A stretch of 64,000 nucleotides of DNA. Origin: Candidatus Eisenbergiella intestinipullorum. Lineage in GTDB: Bacteria; Bacillota; Clostridia; Lachnospirales; Lachnospiraceae. The stretch is from NCBI GenBank assembly GCA_019119815.1, contig DWWH01000007.1, positions 97,331-161,330 on the forward strand, given 5' to 3'. Shown one piece after another: positions 55,508 to 62,485 of the stretch. Both the position numbers and the translations under genes were made by a program. Positions within the stretch are counted from its first letter, which is position 1. Each line of letters begins with the position of its first letter. Under the pieces are notes generated by a model. It saw only the letters and a program-made list of their open reading frames with translations, was not told the origin of the DNA and made no database searches.

Positions 55508-56128
55508 ATGATCGACAGAAATGATATGCTGGAACTGACAAGACGACTGACTCCCGCGCGTTCCAGCGTGGACAGGATCGCGGGGGCATGGTTTGATGAA
55601 GAGGGCTATGTGGAAGGAACCTTTAATAAGAATATCCTCCATCTGAAGCTGTCGGAGCTGAAAAAGAATCTGGAGCTGGCGAAAACCGTCCTGTTTTCCA
55701 AAACGAACGACCAGCTGAAGGATTACAGGATCAGCGCCTCTTCGAGAAAGCCAGGCGGCCTCTGGCAGCTTCTGGATGGAATGAAGGGTTCCGGCCTGAA
55801 AAATGACGCGCTGGCGGATCTTTTCTATGAGCTTTTGGGAGAGCGTTTTCTGAATGGCGCGCCTTCCTACTGCTTTCTGTTTCATGGAAGCTACGATGTC
55901 CCCGTGAAGGGACTGGACGGAGAATGGCTGGAGGGCTCGGAAGAGGTTTATGAATATGTAATCTGTGTGATGGGCCCTGCCCTTGACGGCTATGAGCCGG
56001 GAGCGCCGGAATATGGCTTCCTCTATCCTGCCTTCCGGGAGAGGACTACGGGATGGGAGTTCATTAATATCTATGAAAAAACGCCGGGGAAGGGCAATCA
56101 GATCACGAAATGGCTGCTTGCGGGATAG
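55508..56128 (+). CDS. Short DUF4317 protein
   Basis: A 206-aa soluble protein recognised as DUF4317 from LTRRLTPARSSVDRIAGAWF, FHGSYDVPVKGLDGEW, SEEVYEYVICVM and EYGFLYPAFRERT. Full-length family members are about 370-430 aa; this one ends soon after the FLYPAF motif, so it lacks the C-terminal half. The start at 55508 has GGAG 6 nt upstream; an ATG at 55496 is also possible. Function is unknown. It sits between two AAA-ATPase-like/nuclease genes, 38 and 24 bp from them, so the three may be one transcript. A relic of a second copy lies at 53310-53428. Confidence 0.75.
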   Translation: MIDRNDMLELTRRLTPARSSVDRIAGAWFDEEGYVEGTFNKNILHLKLSELKKNLELAKTVLFSKTNDQLKDYRISASSRKPGGLWQLLDGMKGSGLKNDALADLFYELLGERFLNGAPSYCFLFHGSYDVPVKGLDGEWLEGSEEVYEYVICVMGPALDGYEPGAPEYGFLYPAFRERTTGWEFINIYEKTPGKGNQITKWLLAG

Positions 56129-56152
56129 GCCGCAGAAAGGGGGATGAAACAG

Positions 56153-57757
56153 ATGGGAAGATTTGTGAATCCGGACAACAGCGCTTTTCAGACAGCCCTG
56201 AATTCCCGGATATATGTGGATAAAACCGGCCTCCTGGAATATACCAGCCAGGTATTGGATACGGAGAATGCGTTTATCTGCAACAGCCGCCCCCGGAGGT
56301 TCGGGAAATCCGTTACGGCAAACATGCTTACGGCATATTACAGCAGGGGATGTCAGTCGGAAGAGATGTTTGAAGGGCTGGAGATCAGCAGAAAACCATC
56401 TTTCCGAAAGCATTTGAACCAGTATGAAGTGATTCATTTTGACGTACAGTGGTGTATGATCCCTGCAGGAGGGGCGGATCATGTGGTTTCCTATATCGAA
56501 AGAAACGTGATCGCGGAGCTTCGGGAAATCTGGCCGGAACAGCTTCCTGAGTCGGTAGTTTCTCTGTCGGAGGCTTTATCCCGCATCAATGCTGAGACGG
56601 GGAAGAAATTTATCGTGATCATCGACGAATGGGATGTTCTGATCCGTGATGAGTCGGCGAATCGTGCGGCGCAGGAGGAATATGTCAATTTCCTTCGCGG
56701 ATTATTCAAAGGAAGTGAACCGACAAAGTTTATCCGGCTCGCCTATCTGACCGGAATCCTTCCGATCAAAAAAATGAAGACACAGTCGGCATTGAACAAT
56801 TTTGATGAATTTACCATGCTGGATGCCAGTGTTCTGGCGCCCTATGTCGGTTTCACGGAGGATGAGGTCAGAAAACTGTGCGCGGACTACCAACGGGATT
56901 TTGAAAGTGTGAAGCGCTGGTATGATGGATATCGCCTGGAGGACTGCCACGTTTATAATCCTAAAGCGGTTGTAACCGTTATGCTGCGGGGAAAATTTCA
57001 GAGCTATTGGTCGCAGACAGGAACCTATGAAGCAATCGTTCCGCTGATCAACATGGATTTTGACGGACTGAAAACGGCTGTGATCGAAATGCTTTCCGGA
57101 ACTTTTGTGGAGGTAGATACGGGATCGTTCCAGAATGATATGATCAGCTTCGCGAACAGGGACGATGTGCTTACCTGTCTGATCCATTTGGGATATTTGG
57201 CCTATGATGAGAAAAAACGGGCCGCATTTATACCGAATGAAGAAATCCGCCAGGAGCTGACGGCTGCCACGAAGAGGAAGAAGTGGAGCGAAATGCTGAA
57301 ATTTCAGCAGGAATCAGAGATCCTTCTCGATGCGACACTGGAAATGGATACAGAGACCGTTGCGGAGAAAATGGACAGGATCCATACGGAATACGCTTCG
57401 ACGATTCAGTATAACAATGAAAATTCTCTTAGCAGCGTATTAACGATCGCCTATTTAAGTACGATGGAATATTATTTCCGACCGGTCCGTGAAATGCCAA
57501 CCGGAAGAGGTTTCGCGGATTTTATCTATATCCCGAAGCCGGAGTATATCAAAGATTATCCGGCGTTGCTGATCGAACTGAAATGGAACAAAAATGTAAA
57601 GACAGCTATCAGTCAGATAAAAGAAAAAAATTATCCCCAGGCGCTTTGGGATTATACGGGGGATATTCTGCTGGTCGGCCTCAGCTATAACAAAAAGACC
57701 AGGGAGCACCAGTGTGTGATTGAAAGATTGGACTACTGGAATGAAAGAACAGTTTAA
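56153..57757 (+). CDS. AAA-ATPase-like protein with C-terminal PD-(D/E)XK nuclease-like domain (copy 2)
   Basis: A 534-aa protein of the same family as copy 1 but only distantly similar. The P-loop is RPRRFGKSVTANM, Walker B FIVIIDEWDVLIRDE, and the C-terminal nuclease-like core is RGFADFIYIPKP followed by LLIELKWNKNVK and QIKEKNYPQAL. The start at 56153 was preferred to 56144 because the GGGGG ribosome site is 9 nt upstream. Its divergence from copy 1 (and its different N-terminus, FVNPDNSAFQTALNSRIYVD) argues for separate acquisition and not local duplication. Confidence 0.85.
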   Translation: MGRFVNPDNSAFQTALNSRIYVDKTGLLEYTSQVLDTENAFICNSRPRRFGKSVTANMLTAYYSRGCQSEEMFEGLEISRKPSFRKHLNQYEVIHFDVQWCMIPAGGADHVVSYIERNVIAELREIWPEQLPESVVSLSEALSRINAETGKKFIVIIDEWDVLIRDESANRAAQEEYVNFLRGLFKGSEPTKFIRLAYLTGILPIKKMKTQSALNNFDEFTMLDASVLAPYVGFTEDEVRKLCADYQRDFESVKRWYDGYRLEDCHVYNPKAVVTVMLRGKFQSYWSQTGTYEAIVPLINMDFDGLKTAVIEMLSGTFVEVDTGSFQNDMISFANRDDVLTCLIHLGYLAYDEKKRAAFIPNEEIRQELTAATKRKKWSEMLKFQQESEILLDATLEMDTETVAEKMDRIHTEYASTIQYNNENSLSSVLTIAYLSTMEYYFRPVREMPTGRGFADFIYIPKPEYIKDYPALLIELKWNKNVKTAISQIKEKNYPQALWDYTGDILLVGLSYNKKTREHQCVIERLDYWNERTV

Positions 57758-57882
57758 AGATCAGTTGAAGAAGCTTTATGATTTTATCAGGAGGTGGAAC
57801 TACAGTATGAAGAAAAAGCAGGAGATTTTCAGAGTTTCGAAACAGATATGAAAAAGGTTTTTGGAAGGTCAAAAAAAATTAA

Positions 57883-57903
57883 GATAGACAGATTCTGTCT
57901 ATC
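57883..57903. repeat. Hairpin in the AAA-rtcB intergenic region
   Basis: GATAGACA (57883-57890) pairs with TGTCTATC (57896-57903). A second stem, GTAAG/CTTGC with AGACG/CGTCT flanks, follows around 57926-57953 and overlaps the -35 box of the next promoter. Together with the promoter, small ORF and terminator listed separately, these are all that is seen between 57758 and 58250. Confidence 0.55.
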
Positions 57904-57940
57904 CGGATCCGTATCATAGATAATTAGAGACGGTAAGGTC

Positions 57941-57969
57941 TTGCCACCCGTCTGCTGATATGCTATTTT
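57941..57969 (+). promoter_or_regulatory. Promoter upstream of the small ORF and rtcB
   Basis: TTGCCA (57941-57946), 17-bp spacer, TATTTT (57964-57969) with an extended -10 TGC. The predicted start near 57976 gives a transcript that holds a 29-codon ORF and a terminator before rtcB. Confidence 0.6.
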
Positions 57970-58013
57970 TATACCGTAACCGTACAACTGTCGAAGAAAG
58001 GAGGACAACTGCC

Positions 58014-58103
58014 ATGACAAAAACACATCATAACAAAAACTATATTTTATTCAGGACGACAAAAAGGCGCAGAAGTCTTTCTTATCTTTGGAAGTGGATC
58101 TGA
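58014..58103 (+). CDS. 29-codon basic small ORF, possible leader peptide of the rtcB operon
   Basis: ATG at 58014 is preceded by an excellent ribosome site (AAAGGAGG). The product would be 29 aa and strongly basic, with a His pair, an Arg triplet after Lys (TTKRRRSL) and an aromatic end (YLWKWI). No family is recognised. It lies between a good promoter and an intrinsic terminator (58170-58198), with rtcB following 50 nt after the terminator, an arrangement like a leader peptide of an attenuated operon. It might instead be an independent small membrane-active peptide or spurious. Confidence 0.4.
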   Translation: MTKTHHNKNYILFRTTKRRRSLSYLWKWI

Positions 58104-58169
58104 ATGGACGCAGACACAGGTACGGGCGGCTCCATCAGATTTACATCAATTACGATCAGACAAGATGCC

Positions 58170-58198
58170 AGGCACCTCTTTGTTGAGGTGCCTTTTTT
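58170..58198 (+). terminator. Intrinsic terminator between the small ORF and rtcB
   Basis: AGGCACCTC (58170-58178) pairs perfectly with GAGGTGCCT (58185-58193), followed by a T run to 58198. As no other clear promoter separates it from rtcB, it may act as an attenuator. Confidence 0.88.
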
Positions 58199-58250
58199 GC
58201 GCGATAAGCCCGGCTCGTCCTTTTTTAAGACAGAAAGGATTTATCAGGAT

Positions 58251-59366
58251 ATGAAAACAATTCAGGGAAAATTCGCAGAAGCGAAGATCTATTCGGATAC
58301 CTGTGAGGATTACGCGGCTGCGCAGATTCAGATGCTTTGCGACAATGAAACGGCAGAGAACGCCGTTATCCGCGTTATGCCGGATGTGCATCCGGGAAAG
58401 GTAGGAACGGTCGGACTTACCATGACGGTGGGAAAGAGGCTGATTCCTTACCTGCTGGGCGGGGACATCGGCTGCGGAGTATCATGTGTGGTATTCAAAA
58501 CGAAGAAAATCGAAGGAAAACAGCTGGATGCGGTGATCCGGGAGAGGGTTCCCTCAGGAATCGCGATCCGCCAGGAAATCCACCGCTATGGAGAAGAGGC
58601 ACATCTGGAAGAGCTTCTCTGTTTCCGGCATGTCCAGGAGAAAAAAGCGCTCCTGAGCCTTGGAACGCTGGGCGGAGGAAACCATTTCATCGAGGTGGAC
58701 CGGGATGAAGAGGGCAACCATTATCTGGCTGTCCATTCCGGCAGCAGACATCTGGGAGTGGAGGTTACGGAGTATTATCAGAACCTGGCATATCAGGCCT
58801 GCCGGGAGAGGGGAATTCCCCATCCGATCAGCTTTCTGGAAGGAGAACAGCTGGAGGCTTATCTGCATGACGTGGGGATCGTTCAGAGGTTTGCTGCCCT
58901 TAACCGGGCGTGCATTCTGGACGAAATCTGCAAGGGGATGAAGTGGAAGGCCATTGACCGGCTTGACACGGTGCATAACTATGTGGCGGAGCTTTCGGAC
59001 GGAACGCCGCTTTTGAGAAAAGGGGCGGTATCCGCACAGCAGGGAGAACGGCTTCTGATCCCCATCCATATGAAAGAGGGGATGCTTCTCTGCGAAGGGA
59101 AGGGAAATCCCGACTGGAATTTTTCCGCGCCCCACGGAGCCGGGCGCGTGTACCGGAGGGATCAGGTGAAGGAACATTTTACCGTATCCGATTATAAACG
59201 GGAGATGAAAGGGATTTATTCCAGCTGCATTTCCAGGGATACGCTGGATGAAGCGCCCTTTGCCTATCGGAGCGCGGAGGAAATCAGGAAACAGACGGAA
59301 GAAACCGTATGGATCAGGAAGGTGCTTCGGCCTGTCTATAATTTCAAGGCAGGCGGGAACCGTTAA
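58251..59366 (+). CDS. rtcB: RtcB-family RNA ligase
   Basis: A 371-aa RtcB-type ligase, which joins RNA 2',3'-cyclic phosphate or 3'-phosphate ends to 5'-OH ends using GTP and Mn2+. Metal and guanylylation motifs are visible: RVMPDVHPGKVGTVG, LLGGDIGCGVS (Asp, Cys), LGGGNHFIEV, LAVHSGSRHLG, HNYVAE and FSAPHGAGRVYRR. At about 370 aa it belongs to the shorter bacterial RtcB branch. The start at 58251 (MKTIQGKFAEAKIYSD) aligns with the usual N-terminus; the longer open frame runs back through the terminator and is not real. It heads an operon with a MoxR ATPase and VWA protein, and a polynucleotide kinase-ligase follows. No archease or RtcR is seen. Confidence 0.93.
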   Translation: MKTIQGKFAEAKIYSDTCEDYAAAQIQMLCDNETAENAVIRVMPDVHPGKVGTVGLTMTVGKRLIPYLLGGDIGCGVSCVVFKTKKIEGKQLDAVIRERVPSGIAIRQEIHRYGEEAHLEELLCFRHVQEKKALLSLGTLGGGNHFIEVDRDEEGNHYLAVHSGSRHLGVEVTEYYQNLAYQACRERGIPHPISFLEGEQLEAYLHDVGIVQRFAALNRACILDEICKGMKWKAIDRLDTVHNYVAELSDGTPLLRKGAVSAQQGERLLIPIHMKEGMLLCEGKGNPDWNFSAPHGAGRVYRRDQVKEHFTVSDYKREMKGIYSSCISRDTLDEAPFAYRSAEEIRKQTEETVWIRKVLRPVYNFKAGGNR

Positions 59367-59385
59367 GAGGAGGAATGAAAGAATT

Positions 59386-60441
59386 ATGAATTTACCAGTC
59401 AGTGTGAATCAAGAAGAGCTATTGAATCTTCTTTTAAATATTGCGCCCACCAGGCCGGTTTTTATCTGGGGTGCGCCCGGAATCGGGAAATCGGCCCTGG
59501 TGGAAAAGTTTGCCGACAGCGTGGGGCTTCCCTGTGTTTCTCTGCTGGGAAGCCAGCTGGCCCCGGAGGATATCATCGGTATTCCCCAGATCGTGGGAGA
59601 GGTGAGCACCTTCCGGCCGCCCAGAATGATTGCGAGGACAGAACCTTACTGTCTGTTTCTGGATGAGCTGAATGGCTGTTCTCAGGAGGTGCAGAAGGCG
59701 TTTTATTCCCTGATCCTGGAGAAAAGAATCGGAGAATACCACCTGCCGCAGGGGAGCGTGATCATCGGGGCGGGAAACCGTTCGCAGGACGGGGCGATCG
59801 TGAAAACCATGTCCACCGCCCTGATCAACCGGATGTTCCATGTCCAGCTTCAGCCGAACGTGAACCAGTGGCTGGAATGGGGCTATGAAAACGGGCTCCA
59901 TCCCTGGGTGCTGGAATACATTACCCAGCGGCCCGATCATCTGTTTTCCCTGCCGCCCAAAACGGAGGAACCCTACTCCACGCCCCGTTCCTGGCACATG
60001 CTCAGCGACGCCATAAAGGAGTGGGGAGAAAAAATGACCCGGGAGGAGCTGAAAATGCTGGCATATGGCTGCCTGACCCCTTCCCATGCCGGACAGTTCC
60101 TGGCGTTTACGAAGCAGACAGAAAATAAATTCTTCCTGGAGGAAATCATCAAGGGGACGAGAAAATGGCCTGCAAAACCGGAGGACAGGGATGTGCTTTA
60201 TTTTGTGGCGCAGTCCTTCCGGGCAAGGCTGTGGCATGATCTTCCCCGGAGCAGACAGAAAATGAACGCGGACGCGCAGTATCTGGCGCACCGTGCCAAA
60301 GCGCTGATGAAGGAGCTGGCGTCCCTGAATCTGGAGATCGCTCAGATGGTGGTTTCACCGGAAGACGGCCACGAGCTGCCGGACTGGTTTCTGATGGAGA
60401 TTGTCAGGGACCTGCCGCGGCTGGTGAGAAAGGCGGGATAA
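59386..60441 (+). CDS. MoxR-type AAA+ ATPase
   Basis: A 351-aa AAA+ ATPase of the MoxR/RavA group: Walker A IWGAPGIGKSALV, Walker B CLFLDELNGCS, and sensor-1 VIIGAGNRSQD, with a helical lid and an extra C-terminal domain. MoxR ATPases usually act as chaperones together with VWA-domain partners encoded next door, as here. The start at 59386 has GAGGAGG upstream, 19 bp after the rtcB stop. Expected role: remodel or assemble the neighbouring VWA/metallopeptidase-like protein or a bound RNA-repair complex; this is inference. Confidence 0.92.
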   Translation: MNLPVSVNQEELLNLLLNIAPTRPVFIWGAPGIGKSALVEKFADSVGLPCVSLLGSQLAPEDIIGIPQIVGEVSTFRPPRMIARTEPYCLFLDELNGCSQEVQKAFYSLILEKRIGEYHLPQGSVIIGAGNRSQDGAIVKTMSTALINRMFHVQLQPNVNQWLEWGYENGLHPWVLEYITQRPDHLFSLPPKTEEPYSTPRSWHMLSDAIKEWGEKMTREELKMLAYGCLTPSHAGQFLAFTKQTENKFFLEEIIKGTRKWPAKPEDRDVLYFVAQSFRARLWHDLPRSRQKMNADAQYLAHRAKALMKELASLNLEIAQMVVSPEDGHELPDWFLMEIVRDLPRLVRKAG

Positions 60442-60462
60442 GCCCCGGAATGGAGGATACGG

Positions 60463-62307
60463 ATGGGAAAGAAGGAAAACCGGAAAGCGGAAAAAAAGTC
60501 GCTTATCAACCTGCAGGAGGGAATGGAGATCATTGACTGCCATAGCCTGTTCGGAAGGCTGGGCGGATGGATCTGCCCTGTAAAAAGGGATGTGCTGGGA
60601 AAGCAGACCGCTTCCGTGGTGACGGCGGGAGGGAGGATTTATGTGAATGAGGATCTGCTCCTTTCACCGGAGGAATGGGCTTATCTCATAGCTCATCAGC
60701 GTCTGCACCTTGCCTTCGGGCATTTTGACGCGGCGAAAATGCCTTATGGAGAGGAAGCGGGATCTTCCGGAAAAGTGGATATTTGTCTCTGGCACATGGC
60801 CTGCGACCTGTATATAATGGGATTTTTGAGTGATCTGAAGGTGGGAAGATGTCCTGTACGGATTCCGGAGCATGGGAGAACCGGGGGAGACGAAGGAAAA
60901 ATTTATCAAAGACTTTTATATCCCGGAGACATGCTGGAAGAAAGACACGCGGCGGATGCCCTGATGGAGCTGATCCATATGAAAGGGCTGGAATCGCCCA
61001 TCCGGGACTGGGAAAACGGGATCAATCCCTATTCCCGTACCTTTTCCCGGGCGCTGAATACCGCTGTCCTGTCGGTGGTGGAAGAGGCAGGCGGGCCGGA
61101 AAAAACGGGAAGCGCATCCGTCCAGACCCGGATGGCGGTGGAGTGGTTTCTGAGCCATTATCCATTGCTGGGAGGACTGGCGGCAGGGTTCTCTGTTGTT
61201 GAGGATTATCAGGTCTGCCAGAAGCTGGAAATTCAGGTTGCGGCGGTGGATGTGGGAAAGGCAGTCATTTATCTGAATCCCGCCGCACCGCTGGAGCCGG
61301 AAGAGAGGAAGTTTGTCCTGGCTCATGAGTACCTGCACGCCGGACTGCGGCATGACAGCAGGGGCAGGGGGCGCGATCCGCTTTTATGGAATATTGCCTG
61401 TGATTTTGTGATCAACGGCTGGCTGAAGGAAATGGAGGTCGGCGTTATGCCGCAGTCCGCCCTTTATGCGAAGGAATATGAGGGCCTGTCCGCAGAAAGT
61501 ATTTATGACAGCCTGCTGACCGACATCCGATTCGCCATGAAACAGATTACCTTTCGGGGATATGGGAAAGGGGATGTGCTGGCGGGGACGGATGGGAATC
61601 TCCTGCCGGGAATGGGCGGCAGGAAAACCCTTTCGCCGGGGCTGGATGTCTGGCTTCGGGAAGCGCTCGCTCAGGGACTGGACTGGCATATGAAACAGGA
61701 TGGCCGCGGCTTTCTGCCGATGGGACTGGTGGAAGAAATCCGCGCCCTCAGCATGCCGCCCATTCCCTGGGATGTAAAACTGGCGGAATGGTTTGAAGAA
61801 CATTTCCCTCCCGTCCAGATCCATCACAGCTATGCCAGGCCGAGCCGCAGACAGAGCAGTACGCCGGATATTCCCAGGCCGGGAAAGGTAATCCGTGAGG
61901 AAGACCGATGGACTGTCACCTTCGGAGTGGTGCTGGACACCTCCGGCTCCATGGAGAAAGAGCTTCTCGGAAAGGCGCTGGGAAGTATCGCGGGCTATGC
62001 GGAGGCGAGAGAAGTTTCCTGGGTACGGGTGGTTTTCTGCGACGCGGAAGCCTATGACGCAGGCTACCTTGCTCCGGGAGAAATCGCGGGACGGGTGGAA
62101 GTGACCGGAAGGGGAGGGACTGTCCTTCAGCCTGCCATCCGGCTTCTGGAGGAAGCGAAGGATTTCCCGCCGGACAGCCCCATTCTGATCATTACGGACG
62201 GAATGATTGAAGACCATCTGGGGATACACAGGGAACACGCCTTTTTGATACCGAGAGGGAGCAGGCTTCCCTTCCGCCCCAGAGGACAGATCTTTTATTT
62301 TGAATAA
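60463..62307 (+). CDS. VWA-domain protein with duplicated metallopeptidase-like (DUF2201-type) regions
   Basis: A 614-aa soluble protein. Residues about 58-125 and 268-325 are internal duplicates: IYVNEDLLLSPEEW then IAHQRLHLAFGHF in the first, IYLNPAAPLEPEER then LAHEYLHAGLRHD in the second, each followed by a matching (H/N)xACD(L/F) segment. Only the second has an intact HExxH zinc motif; the first reads HQRLH. The C-terminal VWA domain (about 485-610) has the metal-site motif LDTSGSM. Such DUF2201/VWA proteins pair with MoxR ATPases. It starts 21 bp after the ATPase gene. Zinc-protease activity is possible but unproven. Confidence 0.85.
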   Translation: MGKKENRKAEKKSLINLQEGMEIIDCHSLFGRLGGWICPVKRDVLGKQTASVVTAGGRIYVNEDLLLSPEEWAYLIAHQRLHLAFGHFDAAKMPYGEEAGSSGKVDICLWHMACDLYIMGFLSDLKVGRCPVRIPEHGRTGGDEGKIYQRLLYPGDMLEERHAADALMELIHMKGLESPIRDWENGINPYSRTFSRALNTAVLSVVEEAGGPEKTGSASVQTRMAVEWFLSHYPLLGGLAAGFSVVEDYQVCQKLEIQVAAVDVGKAVIYLNPAAPLEPEERKFVLAHEYLHAGLRHDSRGRGRDPLLWNIACDFVINGWLKEMEVGVMPQSALYAKEYEGLSAESIYDSLLTDIRFAMKQITFRGYGKGDVLAGTDGNLLPGMGGRKTLSPGLDVWLREALAQGLDWHMKQDGRGFLPMGLVEEIRALSMPPIPWDVKLAEWFEEHFPPVQIHHSYARPSRRQSSTPDIPRPGKVIREEDRWTVTFGVVLDTSGSMEKELLGKALGSIAGYAEAREVSWVRVVFCDAEAYDAGYLAPGEIAGRVEVTGRGGTVLQPAIRLLEEAKDFPPDSPILIITDGMIEDHLGIHREHAFLIPRGSRLPFRPRGQIFYFE

Positions 62308-62328
62308 TCGTTTGCAACGAGGAGACTA

Positions 62329-62472
62329 GTGTAAAAAATAAGCCCGATGGCTTATTTTTTACACGGCTATTTGTGCCGGAGCGTCACAAATAGCCCTGAT
62401 GGCAGAAGAGAAATTGCATCCGCAATTTCTCTTCGCCCCGTCGCGGCAAAGCAAAGCTTTGCTACGCTCCGG
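62329..62472 (+). promoter_or_regulatory. Array of four hairpins with a long-range loop pairing upstream of the kinase-ligase gene
   Basis: Four consecutive stems: 16 bp perfect (62329-62344 with 62349-62364), 11 bp (62365-62375 with 62385-62395), 13 bp (62405-62417 with 62422-62434) and 7 bp (62446-62452 with 62456-62462). The 9-nt loop of the second stem, CCGGAGCGT (62376-62384), is the exact complement of ACGCTCCGG at 62464-62472, which directly precedes the ribosome site of the next gene. It occupies nearly the whole 178-bp gap. It may be a structured leader or a dispersed palindromic repeat element. Confidence 0.7.
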
Positions 62473-62485
62473 AATGGAGATTGCA

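Noticed and set aside
57728..57840. A 36-codon open frame overlapping the end of AAA copy 2 (MKEQFKDQLKKLYDF)
   Set aside because: It overlaps the AAA gene out of frame, has no ribosome site and no recognisable family.
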